DNA from: Rhodococcus sp. B7740
GTDB lineage: Bacteria > Actinomycetota > Actinomycetes > Mycobacteriales > Mycobacteriaceae
Reading direction: 5' to 3'
Assembly: GCF_000954115.1 (NCBI RefSeq)
Contig: NZ_CP010797.1
Span: forward strand, 1,488,001 to 1,552,000
Length of the DNA stretch: 64,000 nucleotides
In this document: one piece after another, positions 28,562 through 38,164 of the stretch
How the letters are laid out: every line of letters begins with the position of its first letter
How positions within the stretch are numbered: position 1 is the stretch's first letter
The notes under the pieces: model-generated
The model's input: only the letters and a program-made list of their open reading frames with translations
What the model was told of the DNA's origin: nothing
Databases searched by the model: none
Made by a program: the position numbers and the translations under genes

Positions 28562-28906
28562 TCAGTGAGCAGCCTCGTAGGCCGCCTGCACATCCTGGCT
28601 GATGCGGCCACGGGCACTGACCTCGTGGCCGTTCTCGCGTGCCCACGCTCGAATGTCCTGCAGATCGACCTTGCCGCGAACCGGTGCTGCTCCAGCGCCG
28701 CCCTTACGGGTGCGGCGGCCGGAAATCTTCTCGGCATGCTCGATCCAGAATGCCAACTGTTCGTGCAATTCGTTCGCATGCTTGAGATTCAAATCGATGC
28801 GGTACTGGTTTCCACCGATGCCGAATTCGATGGATTCACCTTGGCCTTCTTTGATGACCGAACCGTCTACATCGTCGATCATCTGCACAAGTGTCTTGCG
28901 TGCCAT
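28562..28906 (-). CDS. lsr2: Lsr2-family nucleoid-associated protein
   Basis: 114 residues. H-NS-like protein that bridges AT-rich DNA and silences horizontally acquired or surface genes in mycolata. The N-terminal dimerisation domain (MARKTLVQMIDDVDG to about residue 60) is followed by a Gly/Arg/Lys-rich linker and the DNA-binding domain, which ends with the AT-hook-like RGR in EVSARGRISQDVQAAY. ATG 28906 has AAGAGGT seven bases upstream; the frame extends further but without similarity. The best-known lsr2 lies beside lysS/clpC, so this may be a second copy. In M. tuberculosis the slot between yraN and the DUF2469 gene holds fdhD-fdhF (memory). It has its own strong terminator. Confidence 0.93.
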   Translation of the reverse strand: MARKTLVQMIDDVDGSVIKEGQGESIEFGIGGNQYRIDLNLKHANELHEQLAFWIEHAEKISGRRTRKGGAGAAPVRGKVDLQDIRAWARENGHEVSARGRISQDVQAAYEAAH

Positions 28907-29333
28907 CTCGTACCTCTTACACGTCTGGGGGATGTGATATTCAAGTTCTACCACCCATTCTCGTTTTCACGCAAAGAACTGCAAGCGTTTCGCGACGTGT
29001 CGAATCGACGAATATCGGTGCAGAAATTCGACGGCTTTTCGAGCGAGTAATCGCTGATATCGAACAACCCTGTTGCGCAATCGTTTTCACCTGCACTACC
29101 CACCTGCACCGTTCGACGCAGAACAAATCTTCGGGACATCGAACACAGAAACAGAACATGCGGACCGATTTGGCCGGGTGTCCAGCTTTTCGTCCGGCAA
29201 TACGATCGGAACTTCGACGACCGATTCGAATCAGGCGGTTCGCAGCCCGTCCCTCCGAGCCGGATGTGCGGCACGTCCACTCGAGCCCGATGTTCGGGCG
29301 GCTCGGCCACGCCGCACCGTCGGACGAGGAGAA
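28907..29333. promoter_or_regulatory. Long, comparatively AT-rich upstream region of lsr2
   Basis: 427 bases with no supported gene. Hand counts give 45%, 52% and 50% GC in the three 60-base blocks from 28921 to 29100, well below the mid-60s typical around it. It contains repeated TTCGA/TCGAA and AATATC-type tracts. It probably holds the lsr2 promoter and could be bound by Lsr2 itself. One possible promoter on the minus strand is TTGCGT-18-TAGAAC, but it is weak. Confidence 0.55.
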
Positions 29334-29639
29334 CTATTCCGGCAGGCGAAGATCTGGTTTGTCCAACTCTTCGATGTTGACGTCCTTGAAGGTGATCACG
29401 CGGACATGCTTGACGAATCGGGCGGGGCGATACATGTCCCACACCCACGAGTCGGACATTCGCAATTCGAAGTAGATTTCACCGTCGGCGTTGTGCGGAA
29501 TGAGTTCGACGGAGTTCGCCAGATAGAACCGACGCTCGGTTTCGACGACGTAGTTGAACTGACCCACGATGTCCCGGTACTCGCGATACAGCGAGAGCTC
29601 CATCTCGGTTTCGTACTTTTCGAGATCTTCGGCACTCAT
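29334..29639 (-). CDS. DUF2469 protein
   Basis: 101 residues, highly acidic. Begins MSAEDLEKYETEMELSLYRE and contains YVVETERRFYLAN and FELRMSDSWVWDMYRP. A small cytosolic protein conserved in actinobacteria next to rnhB (Rv2901c by memory). No catalytic motif, membrane segment or known function. ATG 29639 lies 37 bases after the rnhB stop on the same strand, so it is probably co-transcribed with lepB-rnhB. Confidence 0.9.
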   Translation of the reverse strand: MSAEDLEKYETEMELSLYREYRDIVGQFNYVVETERRFYLANSVELIPHNADGEIYFELRMSDSWVWDMYRPARFVKHVRVITFKDVNIEELDKPDLRLPE

Positions 29640-29676
29640 CGGTTTCTTTCATCCTCCAGTCGGGCGTGAACTGCAA

Positions 29677-30438
29677 TCATCGCGTACCGGCGTCGCCGCA
29701 GTCCATTCGCCCCAGGGCGTCGACGGCGTCACGAGAGAGCCCTGCGGCCGCCGCTGCGACATTCGCGTAGGACATTCGATGTTCGCAGCTCGGGCCGAGG
29801 GCGATCATCGCGGCGGAATGTGCGCGCGTGCTGTACCCCTTGTGCACGGCGAATCCGTAGCCGGGAATCGACTCGTCCATCTTCACCATCGATCGATCCC
29901 GAGAGACTTTCGCCAGCACGCTCGCCGCGGCGATGCACGCCGCGGTGGCGTCGCCGCCGATCACCGGTAACGACGGAACCGGAAGACCGGGTACTCGAAA
30001 GCCGTCGGTGAGTACGTAGCCCGGGGTCATGCCGAGCCCGGCAACCGCGCGTCGCATTCCCTCGATGTTCGCCACGTGGACTCCGATGCGGTCGATCTCG
30101 GCCGCATCGATCGACACCACGCTCCATGCCAGTGCCAGCCTCTGGATCTTGGGAAAAAGTTCCTCGCGTCGTCGCTCGGTCAGCTTCTTCGAATCGTCCA
30201 GGTCCGCGAGAGCGGCATGAGCCCGCGCACCGAGAACACACGCCGCAACGGTCAGTGGACCGGCGCATGCTCCTCGTCCCGCTTCGTCCACTCCAGCGAC
30301 CGGTCCGAGACCGTTGCGCTCGAGCGCCGATTCCATCGTCCGTAGGCCTGCCGCTCGTCGGATGACCGGACGCGGCGGCCACGACGACCTAGTCAGAGTT
30401 GCGCGCGCACGCGGCGCACGCCTGGGGGTCGAAGTCAT
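29677..30438 (-). CDS. rnhB: Ribonuclease HII
   Basis: 253 residues. Cleaves RNA in RNA:DNA hybrids and removes misincorporated ribonucleotides. Catalytic motif [14 protein letters not shown] carries the DEG acidic residues; [13 protein letters not shown] and [10 protein letters not shown] supply further acidic sites. An N-terminal extension of about 35 basic residues precedes the core; an internal ATG (MESALERNG) at residue 35 is a possible shorter start. ATG 30438 overlaps the lepB stop (ATGA), supporting the long form by coupling. Confidence 0.95.
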   Translation of the reverse strand: MTSTPRRAPRARATLTRSSWPPRPVIRRAAGLRTMESALERNGLGPVAGVDEAGRGACAGPLTVAACVLGARAHAALADLDDSKKLTERRREELFPKIQRLALAWSVVSIDAAEIDRIGVHVANIEGMRRAVAGLGMTPGYVLTDGFRVPGLPVPSLPVIGGDATAACIAAASVLAKVSRDRSMVKMDESIPGYGFAVHKGYSTRAHSAAMIALGPSCEHRMSYANVAAAAAGLSRDAVDALGRMDCGDAGTR

Positions 30439-31211
30439 CGACCCTGGATGTCGGGAGAATCAAGGATGCCGGTTCGTGACGGCGGCAGCGCGATGAACAC
30501 GGCCTTACCGATCACGTTGTCGAGGGGAACGGTGCCGGTGAGCTCGTCGGTGACGTGATACCGGGAATCCCGCGAGTTGCTCCGGTTGTCACCCATGACC
30601 CAGATGTTGCCCTCCGGCACGGTGACGGGGTCGAAGCACCGTCCGGACTTCAACTCGGTGTCGCACGTCATCGTCCCCGGGGTGAACGGGAAATCCATCT
30701 GGATGTACGGCTCGTCCAACGGCTGTCCGTCGACGAGGACTCGACCCTGGTCGTCGCAGCATTCGACGGTCTGACCGCCGGTGGCGATGACGCGCTTGAC
30801 CAGATCGTTCTCGTCGGGAGCGACGACGCCGATCAGCGAGCCGACTTCCTGTGCTCCCCGAATCACCGCGTTGTCGGACCGTTGTGACACGAATTCGTCG
30901 TTCCACGAATCCGGGCCGCGGAAGACGACGATGTCGCCGGGCTTCGGGTCGCCGAACCGGTATCCGATCTTCTCCACCACGATGCGGTCACCGGTGCAGC
31001 CGGTGCAGCCGTGCAGGGTCGGCTCCATCGATTCGGACGGGATCAGATAGACCCGGGCAACGAATGTCTGGAGCAGGAAACTCAGTACCAGCGCTACCAG
31101 AATGAGAATGGGAAGCTCACGCCAGAACGATCGGGGCTTGCGTTCCCGACGCTTCTTCCGTGAAGACTCGTCGTCGGGCTCGTCGGTCGGATCCTGTGGG
31201 GACTGCGTCAC
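30435..31211 (-). CDS. lepB: Signal peptidase I
   Basis: 258 residues. Removes signal peptides of exported proteins at the outer face of the membrane. A charged cytosolic tail (to residue 32) is followed by a single membrane helix (33-53) and the catalytic domain. The Ser/Lys dyad is S61 in PSESMEPTL and K139 in [21 protein letters not shown] is box E. Two Cys pairs (GCTGC; ECCDD) are notable outside the active site. GTG start at 31211. Downstream of rplS after a strong hairpin, upstream of rnhB. Confidence 0.96.
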   Translation of the reverse strand: MTQSPQDPTDEPDDESSRKKRRERKPRSFWRELPILILVALVLSFLLQTFVARVYLIPSESMEPTLHGCTGCTGDRIVVEKIGYRFGDPKPGDIVVFRGPDSWNDEFVSQRSDNAVIRGAQEVGSLIGVVAPDENDLVKRVIATGGQTVECCDDQGRVLVDGQPLDEPYIQMDFPFTPGTMTCDTELKSGRCFDPVTVPEGNIWVMGDNRSNSRDSRYHVTDELTGTVPLDNVIGKAVFIALPPSRTGILDSPDIQGR

Positions 31212-31328
31212 GTGATCAGGTTAGCCGGAACCGTCGCCCGCACGGCCGGACGGTGTGCGCATGGGCGGTTCGCGGCTGTCGATCCGCCCGCCGGCCGGGA
31301 GAAACGTGGGACGACAGCGGGTGGAAAG

Positions 31329-31368
31329 CACCATGCCGCGTCGCCCTGACGGGCAACGCGGCATGGTG
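31329..31368 (-). terminator. Strong hairpin after rplS
   Basis: Eighteen-base arms at 31329-31346 and 31351-31368, loop TGAC, pairing at 17 of 18 positions with one possible G-U. It starts 28 bases after the rplS stop and is followed on the minus strand by CTTTCC, a minimal pyrimidine tract. It probably terminates or attenuates rplS transcripts before lepB. Confidence 0.75.
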
Positions 31369-31395
31369 TGAACTGATGTGTCCGGGCGGAACCGG

Positions 31396-31737
31396 TCAGC
31401 GCTTTTCCTTGATCTTGGCGGCCTTGCCACGCAGATCGCGGAGGTAGTAGAGCTTGGCGCGGCGGACGTCACCACGGGTGAGGACCTCGAACTGCGCGAT
31501 GTTGGGGCTGTGCACCGGGAAGGTGCGCTCGACGCCGACGCCGAACGAGACCTTGCGGACCGTGAACGTTTCGCGAACGCCACCGCCCTGACGTCGGATG
31601 ACGACGCCCTTGAAGATCTGAATGCGCTCCTTCGAGCCTTCGATGACCTTGACGTGCACGTTCAGCGTGTCGCCGGGGCGGAAATCGGGGATGTCGCTAC
31701 GCAGCGACTGATTGTCGAGAAAGTCCAGAGTGTTCAT
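31396..31737 (-). CDS. rplS: 50S ribosomal protein bL19
   Basis: 113 residues, the standard bL19 length from ATG 31737 (MNTLDFLD). Contains [36 protein letters not shown] (split by one residue in the family) and the basic end [17 protein letters not shown]. An upstream ATG at 31749 is in frame but lies only two bases after AAGG, while 31737 has AAGGATGG at proper distance. Sits between the trmD region and lepB as in mycobacteria. Confidence 0.97.
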   Translation of the reverse strand: MNTLDFLDNQSLRSDIPDFRPGDTLNVHVKVIEGSKERIQIFKGVVIRRQGGGVRETFTVRKVSFGVGVERTFPVHSPNIAQFEVLTRGDVRRAKLYYLRDLRGKAAKIKEKR

Positions 31738-31869
31738 CAGTTGTGCCATCCTTGCGTTCTGCGCATGAGTAGAGGAACCGAGCGGCTCGCTGATGCAACG
31801 GCTCGACTGGTTCGTACTCCGAGTGAGGTCCGTGCCTGCTAGAGGCAACCCGACCATTGTGCCAGACCA

Positions 31870-32733
31870 TCAGGCGTTCGACGAAATCGGCGCTTCGCGG
31901 CCCGCAACCGTCCCGCTCGCCATCGGCGCAGGTAGGACCGTCCGCGACAACTCATCCTCGGTGGCCTCGCGTGCATGCACGATGCTCGGCTTGCCTGCGA
32001 TCGCGTCCTGGAGATAGATCTTGGCCCGGATGATCGGCCGTCGCCACCGCTTCTCTCGGCGCAGAGCGCGTTCCATCTTCTTCGGCTTGGTGGTGTAGCG
32101 CCACCTCGCCCACGGTGCGCTCGGCCTGCTCAACCGCACTGCGGCCAGAACGAGGATCGGCAGGACGAACAGCCCGAGCAGTCCGGTCCAGATCTTGCCC
32201 TTGAGCAGAACGATGACACCGAGCGCGAGATTGGCCAGGGCCAACACCGCCAGGGTGCCGCGCACCCACGGGTCGGGATCGGCCCGGAAGTCGGCCGGGC
32301 TGAGCAACTCCAGGGGGTGGTAGCCGAGCAGCAGCAGGCCGGTGAACGCCACTGCCGCGAACACGGCGTCCACCGACGTGCGGCCCTGTTCGGACCAGTA
32401 GACATCACGGAGATAGAAGATCAACGCGAACTCGTCGAGGACGAGAGCGGCGCCGATGCCGAAGATCGCCGCCAACGCCGCGCCGACCGGCTCGGAACCG
32501 TCGACGTACACCGCGATCAAGCCGATCCCCGCCAGCAGCATCAGCACGATTCCGAACACGACGTGGTGGATGTGCTGACCCCCGGGCGTGATGTTTCCCG
32601 GCCACCATTTCACGTCTGCGCGAATCATCCTGACGCTGAGGCGGATCAGGAGGAACCCCGCCAACAGCCCCAGCAGGAAACACAGCAGCGGCAGGCGGCC
32701 GTGATCGATGACCCCGTGTTGCAACCACCTCAC
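31870..32733 (-). CDS. Conserved multi-pass membrane protein, unknown function
   Basis: 287 residues. About six membrane helices in residues 15-205. The first loop carries a His-rich segment GGQHIHHVVFG entering helix two, and an acidic LVLDEFALIFYLRD lies mid-protein; these conserved His/Asp/Glu positions at membrane borders suggest metal or lipid binding. A basic cytosolic tail (KPKKMERALRREKRWRRP) ends the protein. I do not recognise a named family. GTG start. It lies between tex and rplS on the same strand, with about 100-130 bases to each, so it is probably its own unit. Confidence 0.7.
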   Translation of the reverse strand: MRWLQHGVIDHGRLPLLCFLLGLLAGFLLIRLSVRMIRADVKWWPGNITPGGQHIHHVVFGIVLMLLAGIGLIAVYVDGSEPVGAALAAIFGIGAALVLDEFALIFYLRDVYWSEQGRTSVDAVFAAVAFTGLLLLGYHPLELLSPADFRADPDPWVRGTLAVLALANLALGVIVLLKGKIWTGLLGLFVLPILVLAAVRLSRPSAPWARWRYTTKPKKMERALRREKRWRRPIIRAKIYLQDAIAGKPSIVHAREATEDELSRTVLPAPMASGTVAGREAPISSNA

Positions 32734-32831
32734 GTGTGCCTCACGTCCTTCCTGCCGAACGACCGGTGATCGCGTTTCACCCTATTCGCGTCCGGGACCA
32801 CCCAGGGCAGCATCGACCGAGGAACCGTTCG

Positions 32832-35180
32832 CTATTTTCCGAATCCCGCCTTCCGCAACGCGTCGGCCATGGAACCGGCAGCCGGTGTCGCCGCACCGCC
32901 GGCCGTACGACGATCCCGTTGCGGGCGTGCGTCTCGTCCGCGGCCGGCCTGATGTGCGCCCGCGCCCCGCCCCTGGCCTCGCGGACGGTCACCCTGCTGT
33001 CCGCGGTTGGCGTCCTTGCCGCCGGACGCGCCGGGTTCGTCGTCCAGCCGCAGACTCAGACCGATGCGCTGACGGGGGATGTCGACCTCCATCACCTTGA
33101 CGCGAACGACGTCACCGGACTTGACGACCTCACGCGGGTCCTTGACGAAGTTGTGCGACATCGCCGAGACGTGCACGAGCCCGTCCTGATGCACACCGAC
33201 GTCGACGAACGCCCCGAACGCCGCCACGTTGGTCACTACTCCCTCGAGCGTCATGCCGGGCACCAGGTCGGCGACCTTCTCGATACCGGCGGCGAAGGTC
33301 GCGGTCTTGAACTCCGGACGTGGATCGCGGCCTGGCTTCTCGAGTTCGGAGATGATGTCGGTGACGGTGGGCAGACCGAATCGGTCGTCGGCGAATTCGG
33401 CGGGGTCGAGCCCGCGCAGCAGTGCTGTGTTGCCGATGACCTCGCGCACCCCGACGCCGGCCTTGCCGACGATGCGCCGCACGACGGGATATGCCTCCGG
33501 GTGAACACTCGACCGGTCCAGTGGATCCTCTCCCCCGGAGATGCGGAGGAATCCGGCGCACTGCTCGAAAGCTTTGGGCCCCAAGCGCGGAACGTCTTTG
33601 AGTGTGCTGCGGCTGGAGAACGGACCGTTCTGGTCACGGTGTGCCACGATGCTCTCGGCAAGAGAGCCGGCGATACCGGAGACCCGCGAGAGCAACGGTA
33701 CCGACGCGGTGTTGACGTCGACGCCGACGGCGTTCACCGCGTCCTCGACGACGGCGCCGAGAGATCGGGCCAGCAGAGTTTCGGAGATGTCGTGCTGGTA
33801 CTGCCCGACGCCGATGGACTTCGGATCGATCTTGACCAGCTCGGCCAGCGGATCCTGCAACCTGCGGGCGATCGAAACGGCACCGCGGATCGACACGTCC
33901 AGTTCGGGCAGCTCGCTCGAGGCATACGCGGAGGCGGAGTACACCGACGCTCCGGCCTCGGACACCACCACCTTGGTCAGGTTGGCGGCAGGGAACTTGG
34001 CGATCAATTCTGCTGCCAGCGAGTCGGTTTCACGCGATGCGGTGCCGTTGCCGATGGCGATCAGTTCGACCTTGTGCTTGGCGGCGAGTCCGGCGAGGGT
34101 GGCCACCGCCTGATCCCACTTGCCCTGTGGTTTGTGCGGGTAGATGGTGTCGTGGTCGACGACCTTTCCGGTGGCGTCGACGATCGCGACTTTGGTGCCG
34201 GTACGGAAGCCCGGGTCCAGGCCCATCGTGGTGCGGTTGCCCGCGGGCGCGGCGAGCAGCAGGTCCTTGAGGTTGCTCGCGAACACGTCGACGGCGTCCT
34301 TCTCGGCCGATTGGCGCAGTCGCATGCGGGTATCGAGGGAGACGGTCACCAGCATCTTGGTACGCCACGCCCATCGGACGGTATCGAGTAGCCACTTGTC
34401 GGCGGGCCGTCCTCGATTCGCGATCCCGAACTTGGTAGCGATCCGACCCTCGTAGACGCTCGGGACGCCGGGGGTCGGTTCGTCACGCTCGGGCTCGAAG
34501 CCGAGCGAGAGTACTTCTTCCTTCTCGCCTCTGAGCGTGGCGAGGATGCGGTGCGAGGGCAGGCTGGTGAACGGTTCCGAGAACTCGAAGTAATCGGAGA
34601 ACTTGGCACCCTCTTCCTCTTTGCCCTTGCGAACGGACGCGACGAGCTTGCCGGACGTCCACATCAGTTCGCGCAGTTCACCCACCAGATCCGCGTCCTC
34701 GGCGAAACGCTCGACGAGAATCGCCCGCGCGCCGTCGAGTTGCTCCTGATCGAACTGGGCCGGGTCGGTGGTGGGGTCGGAGAACAGGGCGTCGGCGACG
34801 GGCTCGTGCCCGGCCTCCCGTGCGATCTGAGCCTTGGTTCGGCGCTTGGGCTTGAACGGCAGATAGATGTCCTCGACGCGAGCCTTGGTGTCGGCCAGCA
34901 TCAACGACTGCTCGAGCGCTTCGTCGAGCTTGCCCTGCGAGCGGATGGACTCGATGACGGCGTCTCTGCGCTCGTCGAGCTCGCGCAGGTACCGCAGCCG
35001 CTCGTCGAGCTGACGCAGCTGCGTGTCGTCGAGGGTGCCGGTGACTTCCTTGCGGTAGCGCGCGATGAACGGGACCGTCGACCCGCCGTCGAGCAATTCC
35101 ACGGCGGCACGAACCTGTTCTTCACGAACGTCGAGTTCTTCGGCTATGCGCTTGTTCACAGATTTCAGAGCAGTGGTCAC
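32832..35180 (-). CDS. tex: Tex-family RNA-binding transcription accessory protein
   Basis: 782 residues. Nucleic-acid-binding protein with Tex N-terminal helical domain, YqgF-like RNase H fold (GLDPGFRTGTKVAIVDATG near residue 330), helix-hairpin-helix repeats (VNTASVPLLSRVSGI; RSTLKDVPRLGPKAFEQCAG) and a C-terminal S1 RNA-binding domain (GMTLEGVVTNVAAFGAFVDVG). A short Gly/Arg/Gln-rich linker and a conserved end ADALRKAGFGK follow S1. GTG 35180 (MTTALKSVNKR) chosen as the family start. Divergent from the LppW-like gene with 68 bases between. Confidence 0.93.
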   Translation of the reverse strand: MTTALKSVNKRIAEELDVREEQVRAAVELLDGGSTVPFIARYRKEVTGTLDDTQLRQLDERLRYLRELDERRDAVIESIRSQGKLDEALEQSLMLADTKARVEDIYLPFKPKRRTKAQIAREAGHEPVADALFSDPTTDPAQFDQEQLDGARAILVERFAEDADLVGELRELMWTSGKLVASVRKGKEEEGAKFSDYFEFSEPFTSLPSHRILATLRGEKEEVLSLGFEPERDEPTPGVPSVYEGRIATKFGIANRGRPADKWLLDTVRWAWRTKMLVTVSLDTRMRLRQSAEKDAVDVFASNLKDLLLAAPAGNRTTMGLDPGFRTGTKVAIVDATGKVVDHDTIYPHKPQGKWDQAVATLAGLAAKHKVELIAIGNGTASRETDSLAAELIAKFPAANLTKVVVSEAGASVYSASAYASSELPELDVSIRGAVSIARRLQDPLAELVKIDPKSIGVGQYQHDISETLLARSLGAVVEDAVNAVGVDVNTASVPLLSRVSGIAGSLAESIVAHRDQNGPFSSRSTLKDVPRLGPKAFEQCAGFLRISGGEDPLDRSSVHPEAYPVVRRIVGKAGVGVREVIGNTALLRGLDPAEFADDRFGLPTVTDIISELEKPGRDPRPEFKTATFAAGIEKVADLVPGMTLEGVVTNVAAFGAFVDVGVHQDGLVHVSAMSHNFVKDPREVVKSGDVVRVKVMEVDIPRQRIGLSLRLDDEPGASGGKDANRGQQGDRPRGQGRGAGAHQAGRGRDARPQRDRRTAGGAATPAAGSMADALRKAGFGK

Positions 35181-35248
35181 GGCGATGGACCCTACCGCTA
35201 CTGTGGGACGAGTCGGTCGGCGGTTCAACGTGTGGGAGAGTTTCGCGG

Positions 35249-36202
35249 ATGGTCAGGTTGTCTCGATTCCTGGCTGCAGCCTGCGCCTCCCTGCTGCTGG
35301 TCGGCTGTTCGGTTCCTCCCGACGATCAGGTCGGTGACTCCGCGTCGAAGGAGACCGCCGAGACGTCGGCATCGCCCTTTCCCGATATGGACAAGGTCGA
35401 CGGCGTCGCCCTCGAAGCTCGTATCCCGATGGCGATCGCGTCGGCCCGGGCCCGTGGCGCCGATGTGGATTTCGCGCTGTTGGATCGTCAGACGGGCTCC
35501 TACTACAGCAGCAATGCCGATGTTCAGGTCGAAACCGCGTCGGTGTCCAAGCTCTTCATCGCCGACGAGGTGTTGTTCCGAGCGCAGTCGGAGAACCGCC
35601 CGGTCTCCGCCGACGATCTGGCCACCATGACCAGCATGCTCGAGCTGTCCGACGACAACGCCGCGTACACGCTCTGGTACCGCTACGGCTCGTCCGACAT
35701 CGTGCGCACGGTCGCAGCTCGCTACGGCCTGACGAGTACCACAGCTCCCGGCGACGACCAGTGGTACAACACCGAGACCACGCCCAGTGACCTGGTCGGC
35801 TACTACGCGGGGTTGCTGGGCAGCAGCGGCGGTTTGACGACTGCATCGACGGACGTGGTGATCGGAATGCTGCGGCGTTCGGCACCGATTGCCGCGGACG
35901 GCTACAAGCAGCATTTCGGGATCGTCGACGGTCTTCCCGGAGAGAGCGTGCACGCTGTGAAACAGGGTTGGATGTGCTGCGTGTCCGATCGGTGGGTGCA
36001 CCTGTCGACAGGCACGATCGGTGTCGACAACCGCTACGTTCTGGCTCTGTCCTCACGCGAGGACATCTTCTACGCGGACGACATGGAAAGCTATCCGGAC
36101 ACCGCCGTCGTCGACGTCAGCGACGACGCCAGCGCACTGCACGCAAGGGAAACTCTCACCGGATTCGTCTCGATGCTCTTTCCCGACGGCACCGTCAGCT
36201 GA
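35249..36202 (+). CDS. LppW-like lipoprotein, degenerate serine beta-lactamase fold
   Basis: 317 residues. Signal peptide with lipobox LVGC, acceptor Cys20, then an acidic Ser/Thr linker. The rest resembles class A beta-lactamase-like proteins: SxxK is intact (S98-VSK101), the SDN motif reads S134-D-D, and KTG reads K238-QG. A Cys pair W-M-C243-C244 follows. With two of three motifs altered it is probably not a classical beta-lactamase. Its plus-strand place between the rplS and trmD clusters matches LppW (Rv2905 by memory). ATG 35249 follows GGGAGAG. Converges on trmD with 5 bases between stops. Confidence 0.8.
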   Translation: MVRLSRFLAAACASLLLVGCSVPPDDQVGDSASKETAETSASPFPDMDKVDGVALEARIPMAIASARARGADVDFALLDRQTGSYYSSNADVQVETASVSKLFIADEVLFRAQSENRPVSADDLATMTSMLELSDDNAAYTLWYRYGSSDIVRTVAARYGLTSTTAPGDDQWYNTETTPSDLVGYYAGLLGSSGGLTTASTDVVIGMLRRSAPIAADGYKQHFGIVDGLPGESVHAVKQGWMCCVSDRWVHLSTGTIGVDNRYVLALSSREDIFYADDMESYPDTAVVDVSDDASALHARETLTGFVSMLFPDGTVS

Positions 36203-36207
36203 ATTCG

Positions 36208-36888
36208 TCAGTCCTGCAACAGGTCCGGACGACGCTCGGCGGTCCTGTCCAATGATTGCTCTCGACGCCACGCTGCGATCTTCGCGTGATCACCCGAGAG
36301 CAGCACCGACGGAACGTCGAGATCGCGCCACCGAGCGGGGCGCGTGTAGCTCGGCCCTTCGAGCAGACCGTCGGAGAACGAATCCTGCTGATGCGACTGT
36401 TGATTGCCCAGAACCCCCGGCATCAGTCGCACCACGGCCTCGGCCATGACGAGGACGGCCGCCTCGCCGCCGATGAGCACGTAATCGCCGATGCTGACTT
36501 CCTCGACACGCACGCGACGCGCGGCATCGTCGAACACGCGTTGGTCGATGCCTTCGTATCGGCCGCAGGCGAATACGAGATGCCGCTCGGAGGACCATCG
36601 CTCGGCTGTCCGCTGGGTGAACGGCACACCGGCCGGGGTCGGGACGACGAGGAGAGCATCGTCTGTGAGCACGTCGTCGAGTGCGTCGCCCCACACCGTC
36701 GGCTTCATGACCATTCCCGGCCCGCCGCCGTAGGGCGAATCGTCGACGGCCTTGTGCACATCGTGAGTCCACGACCGCAGATCGTGAACCTCGACCGAGA
36801 CGAGGCCACGGTCGATTGCTTTGCCCAGCAACGCAGTTCGGAGCGGCGTGAGGTATTCGGGAAAGATGGTGACGACGTCGAGGCGCAC
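36208..36888 (-). CDS. trmD: tRNA (guanine37-N1)-methyltransferase
   Basis: 226 residues. SPOUT enzyme making m1G37, needed for reading-frame maintenance. Motifs: [39 protein letters not shown], and the knot region [22 protein letters not shown] start at 36888, 3 bases after the rimM stop. Fourth gene of the rpsP-khpA-rimM-trmD cluster. Confidence 0.97.
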   Translation of the reverse strand: MRLDVVTIFPEYLTPLRTALLGKAIDRGLVSVEVHDLRSWTHDVHKAVDDSPYGGGPGMVMKPTVWGDALDDVLTDDALLVVPTPAGVPFTQRTAERWSSERHLVFACGRYEGIDQRVFDDAARRVRVEEVSIGDYVLIGGEAAVLVMAEAVVRLMPGVLGNQQSHQQDSFSDGLLEGPSYTRPARWRDLDVPSVLLSGDHAKIAAWRREQSLDRTAERRPDLLQD

Positions 36889-36891
36889 GAT

Positions 36892-37434
36892 CTACTCCGG
36901 ATCCAGCAGACCCTCGGGCGGATCGATCTCGATCGTCTTGTCGGCCAACGACACCGTCGTCACGATGGCCGCTACGAACGGCACGAGAATTTCGGCGCGG
37001 GTGGCTTCGCCGAAGCCCGGACTCGGCGTGATGGAGAGCAGCTCCCCCGCTGCGGAGTGGAGGACCTCGCGGACCGTTCCGACGACGGTGCCGTCGGTCA
37101 GGATCACCGTGAGGCCTTCGAGTTCGTGGTCGTAGTACTCGTCCGGATCGTCGGACGGCGGAAGGTCGGTGGATTCGACGACGAACAATATGCCGCGCAG
37201 TTGGTCAGCGGCAGTCTTGTCGTCGATACCGTTCAGACGCAGCAGAAGCCGTCCGGAGTGTTCCCGGACGGCTTCCACTGTGTACGAGGCCGGTTCCGCG
37301 TTCGATCGGGGCCTGCGGCCCGAGAGAACGGTTCCTTCGGCGAAGCGGTCGTCGGGGTTGTCGGTGCGAACCTCGACGACGACTTCGCCTTTGATGCCGT
37401 GCGACTTCGCGACACGGCCGATGACCAGCTCCAT
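36892..37434 (-). CDS. rimM: Ribosome maturation factor RimM
   Basis: 180 residues. Assists 30S head assembly by binding uS19. N-terminal RimM domain starts ELVIGRVAKSHGIKGEVVVE; the PRC-barrel half contains DEYYDHELEGLTVILTDGTVVG. ATG 37434. Lies 14 bases after the KH gene and 3 before trmD, so co-transcription is nearly certain. Confidence 0.97.
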   Translation of the reverse strand: MELVIGRVAKSHGIKGEVVVEVRTDNPDDRFAEGTVLSGRRPRSNAEPASYTVEAVREHSGRLLLRLNGIDDKTAADQLRGILFVVESTDLPPSDDPDEYYDHELEGLTVILTDGTVVGTVREVLHSAAGELLSITPSPGFGEATRAEILVPFVAAIVTTVSLADKTIEIDPPEGLLDPE

Positions 37435-37448
37435 GATGGGTACGTGAC

Positions 37449-37691
37449 CTACTGGTCCGTGTCGACCACGTCGACACGGATGCCGCGACCACCGATTCCC
37501 GAGACGAGCGTGCGCAGCGCCGTAGCGGTACGACCGCCACGGCCGATGACCTTGCCCAGATCGTCGGGGTGCACGTGGACTTCCACGGTGCGCCCACGAC
37601 GGCCGGTGATCATCTCGACGCGAACGTCATCGGGATTGGCGACGATGCCGCGAACGAGATGTTCGACGGCATCGGCGACAACGGCACTCAC
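37449..37691 (-). CDS. khpA: KH-domain RNA-binding protein KhpA
   Basis: 80 residues, single type-II KH domain with the RNA-binding loop [17 protein letters not shown]. KhpA-type proteins bind diverse RNAs and, in some Gram-positives, influence division and cell size with KhpB. GTG start overlaps the rpsP stop (GTGA), indicating coupled translation. Equivalent by position to Rv2908c (memory). Confidence 0.93.
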   Translation of the reverse strand: MSAVVADAVEHLVRGIVANPDDVRVEMITGRRGRTVEVHVHPDDLGKVIGRGGRTATALRTLVSGIGGRGIRVDVVDTDQ

Positions 37692-38164
37692 TTCTCAGCA
37701 GCCTCGGCGGCCGGCGCGTCTGCCGTCTCGGTTGCTGCAGCGTCGGTGGTCTCCGCGGCGGCGTCGTCGGCCTTCGGAGCCTTCTTCTTCTTGGCGGTGG
37801 TGGCCTCGCCCTGCGGCTCGGAGTCGGCCTGCGCCAGCGCTGCGTTGAACAGGTCGAGCTTGGAGGGCTTGGGCTCGGCGACGCGGAGGGTTCCCTCGGC
37901 ACCGGGGAGGCCCTTGAACTTCTGCCAGTCACCGGTGATCTTGAGCAGTGCCTCGACAGGCTCGGTCGGCTGTGCGCCGACGCCCAACCAGTACTGAGCC
38001 CGCTCGGAGTCGATCTCGATGACGCTGGGGTCCTGCTTGGGCTCGTACGTGCCGATGGTCTCGATCGCACGGCCGTTACGACGGGTGCGAGCATCGGAGA
38101 TGACGACGCGGTAGTGCGGGGTGCGGATCTTGCCGATACGCATGAGCTTGATCTTGACAGCCAT
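37688..38164 (-). CDS. rpsP: 30S ribosomal protein bS16
   Basis: 158 residues. The bS16 core ([20 protein letters not shown] to about residue 100) is followed by a ~50-residue tail that is lysine-rich (AKKKKAPK) and then Ala/Asp/Glu/Thr-rich. Long C-terminal tails on bS16 are usual in actinobacteria. ATG 38164. First gene of the rpsP-khpA-rimM-trmD cluster; a candidate promoter lies 135-165 bases upstream. Confidence 0.97.
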   Translation of the reverse strand: MAVKIKLMRIGKIRTPHYRVVISDARTRRNGRAIETIGTYEPKQDPSVIEIDSERAQYWLGVGAQPTEPVEALLKITGDWQKFKGLPGAEGTLRVAEPKPSKLDLFNAALAQADSEPQGEATTAKKKKAPKADDAAAETTDAAATETADAPAAEAAEK

